DNA from: RGIG7213 sp045545665
Lineage (GTDB): Bacteria > Bacillota > Clostridia > Oscillospirales > CAG-272
Length of the DNA: 36,165 nucleotides
Assembly: GCA_045545665.1 (NCBI GenBank)
Contig: JAZQBL010000041.1
Span: 1 to 36,165, forward strand
Reading direction: 5' to 3'
Part shown: positions 23,147 to 33,195 of the stretch, in pieces
Layout of the letters: every line of letters begins with the position of its first letter
Numbering within the stretch: position 1 is the first letter of the stretch
Program-made: the position numbers and the translations under genes
Notes under the pieces: model-generated
Database searches by the model: none
The model's input: the letters and a program-made list of their open reading frames with translations, nothing else
Told to the model about the DNA's origin: nothing

Positions 23147-25054
23147 ATGGCAATTAAAAAGAAAGATGAGCTTGCTCCCTATCTTTTTCACCAGGGAACG
23201 AATTTCGAAAGCTATAAATATTTAGGTCACCACACGGTATCACGTGATACAACGGTATTCCGCGTATGGGCGCCGGGTGCTGAAAGTGTATACGTAACAG
23301 GCGACTTCAACAACTGGGATGAAAGCTGTCCGATGACGCGAGTAACGGACAACGGCGTATGGCAGGCAGAAATAAAGTTAAACGTACGCAACAGCGATAA
23401 AATCAAATACAAATATAAGATAAAGAGATACGGCTGTGAATTTTACAAAGCGGACCCGTATGCAGTTCATTCGGGAACTTTGAAAGAGACCGCATCGTAT
23501 CTTTATGAACTTGAAGAATACAACTGGACGGATAAAGCTTGGCTTGATTACAGAAAGAAGACTGTAAAACGCGGAGATTACCCGATGCCGATGAACATAT
23601 ACGAGGTACATCTCGGTTCTTGGAAAAGGCACGACGACGGCTCCTATCTTACGTATATAGAGCTTGCCGACGAGCTTGCACCTTACGTTAAGCAAATGGG
23701 TTACACGCACATAGAGCTCATGCCGATAGCGGAGCACCCGTTTGACGGCTCTTGGGGCTATCAGGTATGCGGATTTTATTCACCCACCTCACGTTTCGGA
23801 ACGCCCGATATGTTCATGTATTTCGTAAACAAAATGCACGAATACGGTATCGGTGTCATAATGGACTGGGTGCCTGCACATTTCCCCAAAAACGCACACG
23901 GACTTTACGAGTTTGACGGTGCGCCTTTGTACGAGTATCAGGGATACGACCGTATGGAGCACAAGGTATGGGGAACGAGATTCTTCGACGTAGGCAGACA
24001 GGAAGTTCAGTCGTTTTTGATATCAAACGCACACTATTGGCTGAAGGAATACCACGTGGACGGTCTTCGTGTCGATGCTGTTGCCGCAATGCTTTATCTG
24101 GATTACGACCGTGATCCCGGCGAGTGGGTCCCCGCGTTTGACGGTTCAAACAAAAACTACGAATCAATAGCTTTCTTCAAAAAGCTCAATTCATCAATAG
24201 AAGAAAAATTCCCCGACGTCATAATGGCTGCCGAAGAATCGACAGATTGGCCTATGATAACGAAATCAACGGCTGACGGCGGACTCGGATTTAATTTCAA
24301 ATGGAATATGGGTTGGATGAACGATATGACAGACTACGTTCAGAAGGACCCCGTATTCCGCAAATACCATCACACAGCGCTTAATTTCTCTCTTATGTAC
24401 TCCTTCAACGAAACGTATATCCTTCCGATATCTCACGATGAAGTGGTGCACGGCAAAAAATCTCTCATTGATAAAATGTGGGGAAGTTACGAGCAGAAGT
24501 TTGCGGGATTCCGTCTGTTTATGGCATATATGATGTGCCATCCCGGAAAGAAGCTTCTCTTCATGGGAAGCGAGTACGGACAGTTCCGTGAATGGGACTA
24601 CGCAGATTCTCTTGAATGGTTTATGCTTGACTATCCCGCACACAAGGCGGCACAGCACTACGTATCGTCGCTGAACAGATTTTATCTTGAAAAAACTCCC
24701 CTTTGGGAATGTGATACGTCGTGGGACGGCTTTACGTGGGTCCGTGCCGACGACGGCAACGGCAATATGTCCGTATTTATAAGAAAAGACAAGAAGGGCA
24801 AAAAGCTCCTTTGTGTAATGAATTTCTCCGCTTCTCAAAAAGACAACTGCTTTATAGGTGTACCCGAAGGCGGCTGCTGGTGTGAGATATTCTCAACAGA
24901 CCGTTCCGAATTCGGCGGATACGGAACGGAAAACAAGAACGTATACGCAAAAGAAATGATGTGCGACTATCTCCCTTATGCAATAAATATTACCGTACCT
25001 GCGCTTTCTGCTTTAATATTTGAGCAGAAGGATATCGAAATAAAAGACGAATAA
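23147..25054 (+). CDS. glgB: 1,4-alpha-glucan branching enzyme
   Basis: This 635-residue protein cuts alpha-1,4 chains and re-attaches them through alpha-1,6 bonds. The N-terminal CBM48-type domain is visible (VFRVWAPGAESVYVTGDFNN at 37-56). The GH13 barrel follows with region I DWVPAHFP (240-247), nucleophile Asp310 in GLRVDAV, acid/base Glu363 in AAEEST and Asp431 in ISHDEVVHGKKSL. The C-terminal beta domain closes the protein. All catalytic residues are present and the length is standard. The start ATG has AAGGAG at 7 nt. It is the first gene of the glycogen operon, driven by the promoter at 23083, with glgC 24 bp downstream. Confidence 0.96.
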   Translation: MAIKKKDELAPYLFHQGTNFESYKYLGHHTVSRDTTVFRVWAPGAESVYVTGDFNNWDESCPMTRVTDNGVWQAEIKLNVRNSDKIKYKYKIKRYGCEFYKADPYAVHSGTLKETASYLYELEEYNWTDKAWLDYRKKTVKRGDYPMPMNIYEVHLGSWKRHDDGSYLTYIELADELAPYVKQMGYTHIELMPIAEHPFDGSWGYQVCGFYSPTSRFGTPDMFMYFVNKMHEYGIGVIMDWVPAHFPKNAHGLYEFDGAPLYEYQGYDRMEHKVWGTRFFDVGRQEVQSFLISNAHYWLKEYHVDGLRVDAVAAMLYLDYDRDPGEWVPAFDGSNKNYESIAFFKKLNSSIEEKFPDVIMAAEESTDWPMITKSTADGGLGFNFKWNMGWMNDMTDYVQKDPVFRKYHHTALNFSLMYSFNETYILPISHDEVVHGKKSLIDKMWGSYEQKFAGFRLFMAYMMCHPGKKLLFMGSEYGQFREWDYADSLEWFMLDYPAHKAAQHYVSSLNRFYLEKTPLWECDTSWDGFTWVRADDGNGNMSVFIRKDKKGKKLLCVMNFSASQKDNCFIGVPEGGCWCEIFSTDRSEFGGYGTENKNVYAKEMMCDYLPYAINITVPALSALIFEQKDIEIKDE

Positions 25055-25078
25055 CAATTCATATAAAGGAGAATATCA

Positions 25079-26293
25079 ATGTTCAAGAAAAAGGAATGTG
25101 TTGCAATGCTTCTGGCAGGCGGTCAGGGCAGCAGACTTTACACACTCACAGAAAAAACAGCGAAACCCGCAGTCGTTTTCGGCGGAAAATACCGAATAAT
25201 CGACTTTACGCTTTCAAACTGCGTAAACTCCGGCATAGACACCGTAGGTGTTCTTACTCAGTATCAGCCCCTTGTGCTTAACGAGTACATCGGTAACGGT
25301 CAACCTTGGGACCTTGACAAAACGTACGGAGGTGCTATGGTACTTCCTCCCTATCAGCGTCAAAAGGGCGCCGATTGGTACAGCGGAACCGCAAACGCAA
25401 TTTACCAGAATATTGATTTCATCGCAAGATACGACCCCGACTATGTTCTTATTCTCTCAGGCGACCACATCTACAAGATGGACTACGGCGCCATGCTCGA
25501 TTATCACAAAAAAAATAATGCAGATTGCACGATAGCCGTTATCGACGTTCCGCTCAGCGAAGCAAGCCGCTTCGGTATTATGAACACGAACGACGACGGA
25601 TCGATATATCAATTCGAAGAAAAGCCGAAACAGCCCAAGAGCACGAAGGCTTCTATGGGTATTTACATATTCAACAAGCAAAAGCTCTTTGATTATCTTA
25701 ACGCAGACGAAGCAGATCCCAATTCATCAAAGGACTTCGGCAAAAACATCATTCCCGCAATGCTCGCAGGCAATGAACGTATGTTTGCTTATCCCTTCAG
25801 CGGTTACTGGAAGGATGTCGGAACGATATCAAGCCTTTGGGAAGCAAATATGGATCTTCTCGGTGACGATCCCGTATTTAACCTTAAAGAATCTTCCTGG
25901 AGGATCTATTCACGTAACGCAACCGAGCCGCCGCACTATACGGGCGAAAACGCCGTTGTTGCAAACTCTCTTATCACAGAAGGCTGTGAAATATACGGTA
26001 AAGTTGAAAATTCCATTCTTTCAAACAGCGTAATCGTTGAAGAAGGAGCTGTTGTAAAAGACAGTATCATTATGAGTGCCACAGTTATCAAGTCGGGCTC
26101 TGTCGTAAACTACACGGTCATGGACGGAAACACGACAGTCGGTGCGGGATGCACCATCGGCGGTGACAAAGACACGTGCGAAATAACGCTTGTCGGCGGA
26201 GGACTTAACATTCCCGACGGCACGAAGATCTTACCCGGTGAAATGATAAACGAAGCTTCACTTGAAAAGCTTTCCGCAAAGGAGGACAAATAA
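25079..26293 (+). CDS. glgC: Glucose-1-phosphate adenylyltransferase, catalytic subunit
   Basis: This 404-residue protein makes ADP-glucose from ATP and glucose-1-phosphate, the committed step of glycogen synthesis. The nucleotide loop LLAGGQGSRL is at 11-20, and GDHIYKMDY (128-136) contains the catalytic Asp. FEEKPKQPKS supplies the substrate lysine. The C-terminal third is a left-handed beta-helix with hexapeptide-like repeats (NSLITEGCEIYGKVENSIL). It is intact and of normal length. AAGGAG precedes the start. The next gene, glgD, starts one base after its stop, which fits production of a GlgC/GlgD heteromer as known in Firmicutes. Confidence 0.96.
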   Translation: MFKKKECVAMLLAGGQGSRLYTLTEKTAKPAVVFGGKYRIIDFTLSNCVNSGIDTVGVLTQYQPLVLNEYIGNGQPWDLDKTYGGAMVLPPYQRQKGADWYSGTANAIYQNIDFIARYDPDYVLILSGDHIYKMDYGAMLDYHKKNNADCTIAVIDVPLSEASRFGIMNTNDDGSIYQFEEKPKQPKSTKASMGIYIFNKQKLFDYLNADEADPNSSKDFGKNIIPAMLAGNERMFAYPFSGYWKDVGTISSLWEANMDLLGDDPVFNLKESSWRIYSRNATEPPHYTGENAVVANSLITEGCEIYGKVENSILSNSVIVEEGAVVKDSIIMSATVIKSGSVVNYTVMDGNTTVGAGCTIGGDKDTCEITLVGGGLNIPDGTKILPGEMINEASLEKLSAKEDK

Positions 26294-26294
26294 T

Positions 26295-27425
26295 ATGTCT
26301 GCTGTAGGTATCATATTTTCAAACGTACACGATAAAAATATACACGAGCTTACGCAAATGAGAACTATGGCATCCGTTCCCTACGGCTGCCGTTACAGAT
26401 TCATTGACTTCGCTCTTTCCAACATGGTAAACTCGGGAATACAGAAGGTCGGCGTTATAACGCAGTCAAACTACCAGTCACTTATGGACCATATCGGAAA
26501 CGGAAAGGACTGGGACCTTGCTTCCCGTTCAGGCGGTATCAAGATACTTCCTCCTCATATAACGGCATTTGCAAACTCTCCGAGAATGTCAACCATTTCA
26601 AGACTTTCCGGTCTTGTTGACAGCGACCATTTTCTTGAAAGATGCAAAGAGGATTACGTCGTTATGTCCGACTGTGACGTCATCTGCAACATTGATCTGA
26701 GAGACCTTATAGACGCTCACGAAAAGACAGGTGCCGATATAACGCTTGCAGTCAAGAAAGTTTCATTAACGCAGGAAACATGCAAGAAAAACGTAATAAT
26801 CACATCGGATGAAAACGGACGTGCGACCGATATAAGCGTTTACCCCAACAAAATGGTCGGTGAATACGATATAAGCCTTAACATAATGGTAATGAAGCGT
26901 GACTTCTTGCACTCTGTCATTCTCGATTCCAAGGCTCACGGATACGTAAGCTTCAACTCAGATATAATGGCAAAGAACATAACAAGATACAAAATAATGA
27001 CGCACAGATACGACGGTTATTTTGCATGCGTTTCTTCTTTGGCTGAATATTATTCGTGCTCTATGGAGCTTTTGAAGCCCGAAGTAAGAAACGCGCTGTT
27101 CGGAATAAAAGACCGCCCCGTTCTTACAAAGGTCAGAAACTCCGCACCTACAAGATACGGCGACACCTCCTCGGTTAAAAATTCACTTATTGCCGACGGA
27201 TGCGTTATCGAAGGAACGGTTGAAAACTCTATAATATTCCGCGGAGTTAAGATCAGCCGCGGCACCTGCGTAAAAAATTCAATAGTTATGCAGGACTGTG
27301 AAATAGGCGAAAACGTCGTTTTAAACTGTGCCGTTCTCGACAAAAACGTCGTCGTACGTGACTGCCGCGTGCTTTCCGGTCACGAAACAAAACCGTTTTT
27401 CGCAGAAAAAGATATAATGATATAA
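26295..27425 (+). CDS. glgD: Glucose-1-phosphate adenylyltransferase, regulatory-type subunit GlgD
   Basis: This 376-residue paralog of GlgC keeps the Rossmann-like and beta-helix domains but lacks the GGxGxRL nucleotide loop. Residues 1-25 read SAVGIIFSNVHDKNIHELTQ instead. The GDH-type motif has become SDCDVICNID, so it is probably not catalytic by itself. In other Firmicutes GlgD boosts GlgC activity in a complex. I moved the start to ATG 26295, directly behind the glgC stop with GGAGG at 26281. A longer in-frame reading into glgC has no ribosome binding site. It is followed by glgA after 34 bp. Confidence 0.94.
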   Translation: MSAVGIIFSNVHDKNIHELTQMRTMASVPYGCRYRFIDFALSNMVNSGIQKVGVITQSNYQSLMDHIGNGKDWDLASRSGGIKILPPHITAFANSPRMSTISRLSGLVDSDHFLERCKEDYVVMSDCDVICNIDLRDLIDAHEKTGADITLAVKKVSLTQETCKKNVIITSDENGRATDISVYPNKMVGEYDISLNIMVMKRDFLHSVILDSKAHGYVSFNSDIMAKNITRYKIMTHRYDGYFACVSSLAEYYSCSMELLKPEVRNALFGIKDRPVLTKVRNSAPTRYGDTSSVKNSLIADGCVIEGTVENSIIFRGVKISRGTCVKNSIVMQDCEIGENVVLNCAVLDKNVVVRDCRVLSGHETKPFFAEKDIMI

Positions 27426-27459
27426 CAATTGCTTAAAAAAGTAAGGAACGGTCATAATA

Positions 27460-28899
27460 ATGAAAAAAATATTATATGTTGCATCCGAAGCACTTCCCTT
27501 CGCCTCCTCCGGGGGGCTCGGGGACGTTATGGGCGCACTTCCTGCCGCCGTTAAGGCGCAGGAGCCCGATGCAGACGTCCGTGTCGTTATGCCTTTATAC
27601 TCGGCAATATCCGACACGTACCGCGCAAATATGAAAAAGGAATGTGAGTTTTCGGTAAACGTATCCTGGCGCTGTCAGTACGCGGGACTTTACAGCTACG
27701 TACTTAACAACGTAACCTACTACTTTATCGATAATGAATATTATTTTAAAAGAGGATCGCTTTACGGAAGCTTTGACGACGGTGAAAGATTTGCTTATTT
27801 CTGCGCCGCTGTTCCCGTAATGATGGAAAAGATCGGATTTTATCCCGACATACTCCATGCAAACGACTGGCAGAGTGCTCTTTCCATCATATATATCAAA
27901 AAGCAGTATTGGCCTCTTGAACAGTACCGCAATATCAAAACGGTATTTTCCATACACAACATTGCATTCCAGGGAAAATACAGCTTTGATATACTCAACG
28001 ACGTTTTCGGTCTTTGCGAATTTGACAGAGATACTCTCGATTACGGCGGCTGTATAAACCTTATGAAGGGTGCTATGGTCTGCTGTGATATGCTTATGAC
28101 GGTAAGTGAAAAATACGCAAACGAGATACAGTCACCCGTATATGCAGAGGGACTCGATGAAATAACCCGAATGTATGCGTATAAAACAAGAGGTGTTTTA
28201 AACGGTATCGACGTGAATTATTACGATCCGAATACAGATACCGCACTCGTTAAAAATTACACCTGGCGTTCACTCGGAAGAAAGGCAGAAAACAAACTTG
28301 CGCTTCAAAAATCCCTCGGACTTCCCGAACGTGCCGACGTTCCGATGGTCTCGATAATATCAAGACTTACAGAGCAAAAAGGGCTTGATCTTGTCAAAGC
28401 AGTCATCGACGAGGTACTTATGGATGACATACAATTCGTCGTTTTGGGAACGGGCGACAAGGATTACGAAAACTTCTTTACAGATCTTGAAAGAAGACAT
28501 CCCGACAAGGTACGCACGCTTTTGTGCTACAACAAGGATCTTTCGAAGAATATCTACGCTTCGTCAGACGTTTTCCTTATGCCCTCGAAAACGGAGCCTT
28601 GCGGACTTTCGCAGATGATAGCTTCCCGCTACGGTGCAATACCCGTGGTAAGAGAGACCGGCGGTCTTTACGACTCTATAAAACCGTACATCGAACACGG
28701 TGACGGCACGTTTGAAGGTGACGGATTCACCTTCGCAAATTACAACGCTCATGATATGATGTATACACTGCGTCTGGCAATATCCCTTTGCAGAAACGAA
28801 GAAAAACGTACAGAGCTTGTCAAAAAGATAATGCTCAACGACTTCTCCTGGGATGCGTCTGCAGTGAAATATCTTGAAATATATAATCAATTAGTTTAA
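27460..28899 (+). CDS. glgA: Glycogen synthase (ADP-glucose-dependent, GT5)
   Basis: This 479-residue protein extends alpha-1,4-glucan from ADP-glucose. The N-terminal GT5 start is LYVASEALPFASSGGLGDVMG (5-25), with HANDWQSAL at 133-141. The C-terminal lobe has SRLTEQKGLD (301-310) and the EPCGLSQ motif with Glu379. The well-known K-x-G-G-L lysine near residue 15 is replaced by Ser (S16-S-G-G-L). I believe such forms also occur in other Clostridia, so activity is still expected. The start ATG has AAGGA upstream. glgP begins 13 bp after its stop. Confidence 0.95.
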   Translation: MKKILYVASEALPFASSGGLGDVMGALPAAVKAQEPDADVRVVMPLYSAISDTYRANMKKECEFSVNVSWRCQYAGLYSYVLNNVTYYFIDNEYYFKRGSLYGSFDDGERFAYFCAAVPVMMEKIGFYPDILHANDWQSALSIIYIKKQYWPLEQYRNIKTVFSIHNIAFQGKYSFDILNDVFGLCEFDRDTLDYGGCINLMKGAMVCCDMLMTVSEKYANEIQSPVYAEGLDEITRMYAYKTRGVLNGIDVNYYDPNTDTALVKNYTWRSLGRKAENKLALQKSLGLPERADVPMVSIISRLTEQKGLDLVKAVIDEVLMDDIQFVVLGTGDKDYENFFTDLERRHPDKVRTLLCYNKDLSKNIYASSDVFLMPSKTEPCGLSQMIASRYGAIPVVRETGGLYDSIKPYIEHGDGTFEGDGFTFANYNAHDMMYTLRLAISLCRNEEKRTELVKKIMLNDFSWDASAVKYLEIYNQLV

Positions 28900-28912
28900 A
28901 GGAATTTTACCA

Positions 28913-31339
28913 ATGGCAACTAACAAAGAAATCGAAATCAAAAATCAAATTATCACAAAGCTTACACGTAACTTCGGTATTACACCGGAGCAGGCGCTTG
29001 ACGACCAGATGTATCAGGCAACACTTCTTACCATAAGAGATATCCTTATGCAGAAGAATGCTGAGTTTGAAAAGGAAGTTCATCAGAAGCAGGCAAAGCG
29101 CGTATACTATATGTGCATGGAATTTCTCGTAGGACCTTCCCTTAAAAACAACCTCATGAACCTCGGACTTTATTCAGAGTACAACCACGTTCTGAAGGAA
29201 TTCGGATTCTCTCTTGAAAAATTTATAAAGAAAGAGGACGACCCCGGTCTCGGCAACGGCGGTCTCGGAAGACTCGCCTCCTGCTTTATGGACGGTCTTT
29301 CCTCGCAGGATTACCCTGCATACGGTTATTCGATCTGCTACGACTACGGCCTTTTCAAGCAAAAGATCGTTGACGGCGAGCAGTACGAATTACCCGATAT
29401 TTGGCTTCCCACAGGTGAACCGTGGCTCGTACAGAGAAGCGACCTTACCTACACCGTTAAATTCGGCGGTTCTGTAAAAGAATACTGGCACAACGGCAAA
29501 ATGCTCGTTGACTACGTTGATTACGATGAAGTAAAGGCTCTTCCCTTTGATATGATGATATCGGGTGCTGATTCAAAGGCGGTAAACATTCTCCGTCTGT
29601 GGCGTGCACACGACACAAATAAATTCAATATGCACCTTTTCTCACAGGGTCAGTACATCAAGGCTCTTGAAGAAAACACGAACGCAGAAGTAATTTCGAA
29701 GGTACTTTACCCCTCGGACAACCATTACGAAGGTAAAAACCTCCGTCTTACACAGCAGTACTTCCTCGTTTCGGCATCGCTTCAGTGCATACTGAACGAG
29801 CATCTCGATCAGTACGGTACGCTTGACAACCTTGCCGACAAGGTTGCCATCCACATCAACGACACACACCCTGCACTCTGCGTACCTGAGCTTATGCGTA
29901 TTCTTATCGACGAATGTGCTTACGACTGGGATCACGCATGGGATATCGTAACAAAGACACTTTCTTACACCAACCACACGGTTTTGCCCGAAGCGCTTGA
30001 AACTTGGGGCGAGGGCATATTCAAGCTCAAGCTTCCCAGAATATACACGATAATTTGTGAGATCAACCGCCGTTTCTGCGAAAGCGTACGCAATTTCAGC
30101 GGCGGAAACGAAGATATGGTTGCACGTATGTCCATACTCGGATACAACCAGGTGAGAATGGCAAACCTTTCCATCGTCGGTTCTCATCACGTCAACGGTG
30201 TATCGGGACTCCACTCCGATATTCTTAAAAAGACGATCTTCTCCGATTTCTACAGCATGACACCCGAAAAATTCACAAACGTAACCAACGGTATTGCTCA
30301 CAGACGTTGGCTCTGCTACAGCAACCCCGGACTTGCAAGCCTTCTCGACAGTACGATAGGCCCCGATTACAGAAGAAATCCGTGGGAGCTTGAAAAGTTC
30401 CTTGAATACAAGGACGATGCTGCCGTTCAGTCAAAGCTTGAACAGATCAAGCGTGAAAACAAGGAAAGATTCTCCAAGTTCCTCACGGGCAACCAGAAGA
30501 CTTTGGCTCTCGACTGCGACTCCGTATTCGACGTACAGATCAAACGTATGCACGAATACAAGCGTCAGCTTTTGAACGTGCTCCGTATTATAAACATCTA
30601 CAACAAGCTTCTTGAAAATCCCGATCTTGATATGCGTCCCGTTACGTTCATATTCGGTGCAAAAGCTGCTCCCGGATATTACCGTGCAAAGCAGACGATA
30701 AAGCTTATAACTCACATCGCTGCCGAGATCGAAAAGAATCCCAAAATACGTCAGAAGCTTCGCGTTGTATTCCTTGAAAACTACTGCGTATCGGCTGCCG
30801 AAATACTCATTCCTTCGGCTGATATCAGTGAACAGATATCACTTGCAGGCAAGGAAGCAAGCGGTACGGGTAATATGAAGCTTATGATAAACGGCGCGGT
30901 AACTATCGGTACACTTGACGGTGCTAACGTTGAAATGCACGAATCCGTCGGTGACGATAACTTCTTCCTGTTCGGTCTTACTGCAGATGAAGTTGAAAAG
31001 GTATGGCGCGAAGGCTACCGTTCAAGCGTTTACTACACGCAGAGTGAAACACTGAAGGAGATCATAAATACTCTTAACAGAGGCTTTAACGGCGTTTCCT
31101 TCTCCGATTTTGCAAACTACCTCCTCTTTGACGGCGGAGTTCCCGATCCTTATATGTGCTTTGCAGACTTCAACTCTTACAATGCAGTACACAATGCTAT
31201 GGACAAGACGTATGAAGACAGAGCAAAGTGGCTCTCCATGAGTGCTGTAAACATCGCTTCTGCAGGCAGATTTGCCGCAGACCGTGCAGTTAAAGAATAC
31301 GCAGATAATATCTGGCATGCAGAACAAATAAAGGATTAA
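28913..31339 (+). CDS. glgP: Glycogen/starch phosphorylase
   Basis: This 808-residue GT35 enzyme releases glucose-1-phosphate from glycogen. Typical family blocks are LGNGGLGRLASCFMDGLSS near 103-121, IHINDTHPAL, NHTVLPEALE, QVRMANLSIVGSHHVNGVS, and NVTNGIAHRRWL. The pyridoxal phosphate lysine is Lys656 in GTGNMKLMINGA. All appear intact and the length is normal. AAAGGA lies before the start. Its position behind glgA puts synthesis and breakdown under one promoter, so flux control is likely allosteric rather than transcriptional. The GH13 gene follows after 3 bp. Confidence 0.97.
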   Translation: MATNKEIEIKNQIITKLTRNFGITPEQALDDQMYQATLLTIRDILMQKNAEFEKEVHQKQAKRVYYMCMEFLVGPSLKNNLMNLGLYSEYNHVLKEFGFSLEKFIKKEDDPGLGNGGLGRLASCFMDGLSSQDYPAYGYSICYDYGLFKQKIVDGEQYELPDIWLPTGEPWLVQRSDLTYTVKFGGSVKEYWHNGKMLVDYVDYDEVKALPFDMMISGADSKAVNILRLWRAHDTNKFNMHLFSQGQYIKALEENTNAEVISKVLYPSDNHYEGKNLRLTQQYFLVSASLQCILNEHLDQYGTLDNLADKVAIHINDTHPALCVPELMRILIDECAYDWDHAWDIVTKTLSYTNHTVLPEALETWGEGIFKLKLPRIYTIICEINRRFCESVRNFSGGNEDMVARMSILGYNQVRMANLSIVGSHHVNGVSGLHSDILKKTIFSDFYSMTPEKFTNVTNGIAHRRWLCYSNPGLASLLDSTIGPDYRRNPWELEKFLEYKDDAAVQSKLEQIKRENKERFSKFLTGNQKTLALDCDSVFDVQIKRMHEYKRQLLNVLRIINIYNKLLENPDLDMRPVTFIFGAKAAPGYYRAKQTIKLITHIAAEIEKNPKIRQKLRVVFLENYCVSAAEILIPSADISEQISLAGKEASGTGNMKLMINGAVTIGTLDGANVEMHESVGDDNFFLFGLTADEVEKVWREGYRSSVYYTQSETLKEIINTLNRGFNGVSFSDFANYLLFDGGVPDPYMCFADFNSYNAVHNAMDKTYEDRAKWLSMSAVNIASAGRFAADRAVKEYADNIWHAEQIKD

Positions 31340-31342
31340 TTT

Positions 31343-33178
31343 ATGCTTCCCTTTTCACTGAAACAGAATCAACCCTTTATAATCAGAAAAAAAGTGAACG
31401 GAGAAGACTTCTTTGATTGTGCATTCGAGAAGGGAGAGATAACAATCTCCCTTCTTTCTCCGCGAATATATTGCTTAAATGGCTGTACACTTTTACTTGA
31501 GCACGACTTTTCGACCGTGACGGATTCACTTAAAATGGAATACGAAGGACTCGAAAACGGATACGACGTGTACTCAGTCACAGTCGATCCCGAAATAGGT
31601 CTTTACTATTTTCATTTTTTGATAGAAGCTGACGGACAGTTTTTCAACGTAGGTTCATCGGGTGATGAAAAAAAGGGATATCTTTCCGAAGAATATCCTT
31701 CGAAATTCCAGCTTATGATATACCATGACGTATACAAACAGCCTACCTGGTTTTCCGAAGGTGCGATGTACCACATATTTGTAGACCGTTTTTGCAAAAC
31801 ACGTCACAATATTCCCGTACGTGAGGATGCTGTTCTTATACGTGATTGGGACGGCGGCGAGGTCGAATACGTTGAATATCCCGGACAGCCTTTGAAAAAC
31901 AACACGTTTTTCGGGGGAAATCTTTACGGTGTCGTATCAAAGCTCGATTATCTGCTTGATCTCGGCATAAAAACGATATACCTTTCTCCCATCTTCAAAG
32001 CGTATTCGAACCACAAATACGATACGGGTGACTATATGAAGATAGACGAGATGTTCGGAGGCGAGGAAGCATTCGACAAGCTCGTAAAAGAAGCCCACAA
32101 ACGTGATATGAAGATAATTCTCGACGGTGTGTTCAATCACACGGGCGACGACAGTCTTTATTTCAACAAATACAAAAAATACTCCACGATCGGCGCATAC
32201 CACAGTAAAAACTCTCAATATTACAAATGGTACGACTTTTGGGAGCATCCCGACAAATACAGAGCGTGGTGGGGCATCGGCATACTGCCTTCTTTGAACC
32301 ACACACGAAAAGATCTCCGTGAGTATATATGCGGAGAAAACGGTGTTATCCGTCATTGGCTCAGACGAGGTGCCGACGGTTGGCGCCTTGACGTTGCAGA
32401 TGAGTTACCCGAGGATCTTTTATACGATATAAAAAAGGCGTGCAATGCTGAAAAACCCGGCTCTTTGCTTATAGGCGAGGTCTGGGAAGATGCATCGAAC
32501 AAAATCTCGTACAGCCAAAGACGTCACTATTTTGACGGAAAACAGCTTGACGGCGTTATGAACTATCCGCTCAGAAACGCAATAATCAACTTTACAAAAT
32601 ACGCTGACGAAAAGGCGTTTGAATATGCACTTACCATACTGTCACGCCATTATCCGCACGGAGATATGCTCCACGCTATGAACTTTTTGGGCACGCACGA
32701 TACGGAAAGAATACTCACCGTGCTTGGCGGAAAGCCCGCCGACGGACAACCCGGAAGCGTACTTTCAAAGCTCCGTATGTCGGACGACGAGCTGAAGCTC
32801 GGCAAAAAAAGACTAAAATTTGCATTTGCCCTTTTGGTGTGTTCTCCCGGTGTGCCGTGCATATATTACGGTGACGAGGCAGGCTGTGAGGGCTACAGAG
32901 ATCCGTTCAACCGCAGACCGTACCCTTGGGGACGTGAAGACGGTGATCTTGTGGAATATTTCAGAGAAACTCTTAAATTAAGAAGTAAATATGACTCTTT
33001 GAAGTACGGTACGGCTGAAATAGTAAAAGCGGAAAAAGGTGTTCTATTGTTCAAGCGTCAAAGCAAGAACGACCGTGTAATGTGCATCTTCAACGCCAAC
33101 AACGAAAAAAGATCCGTATATTTCAAAGACAAAATGATATCTCTTGACGGTCTTTCATTCAAGGCCGTAGAATACTGA
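31343..33178 (+). CDS. GH13 alpha-glucosidase/neopullulanase-type enzyme, intracellular
   Basis: This 611-residue protein has no signal peptide. Residues 1-130 form a beta-rich domain as in neopullulanase and maltogenic amylase relatives. The GH13 barrel follows with region I DGVFNH (261-266), nucleophile Asp350 in GWRLDVADE, acid/base Glu379 in IGEVWED and the HD pair 452-453 in LGTHDTER. A short C-terminal beta domain ends the protein. It probably acts on branches or short maltodextrins left by GlgP. A debranching or neopullulanase-like role is inferred from location and cannot be told apart from alpha-amylase activity by eye. AAAGG inside the glgP end serves its start. Confidence 0.9.
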   Translation: MLPFSLKQNQPFIIRKKVNGEDFFDCAFEKGEITISLLSPRIYCLNGCTLLLEHDFSTVTDSLKMEYEGLENGYDVYSVTVDPEIGLYYFHFLIEADGQFFNVGSSGDEKKGYLSEEYPSKFQLMIYHDVYKQPTWFSEGAMYHIFVDRFCKTRHNIPVREDAVLIRDWDGGEVEYVEYPGQPLKNNTFFGGNLYGVVSKLDYLLDLGIKTIYLSPIFKAYSNHKYDTGDYMKIDEMFGGEEAFDKLVKEAHKRDMKIILDGVFNHTGDDSLYFNKYKKYSTIGAYHSKNSQYYKWYDFWEHPDKYRAWWGIGILPSLNHTRKDLREYICGENGVIRHWLRRGADGWRLDVADELPEDLLYDIKKACNAEKPGSLLIGEVWEDASNKISYSQRRHYFDGKQLDGVMNYPLRNAIINFTKYADEKAFEYALTILSRHYPHGDMLHAMNFLGTHDTERILTVLGGKPADGQPGSVLSKLRMSDDELKLGKKRLKFAFALLVCSPGVPCIYYGDEAGCEGYRDPFNRRPYPWGREDGDLVEYFRETLKLRSKYDSLKYGTAEIVKAEKGVLLFKRQSKNDRVMCIFNANNEKRSVYFKDKMISLDGLSFKAVEY

Positions 33179-33195
33179 TGAAAGGAATGATAAAA

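Noticed and set aside
29642..30301. 219-codon open frame antisense to glgP
   Set aside because: Shadow of a strongly conserved gene; no start signal and no recognisable motif.
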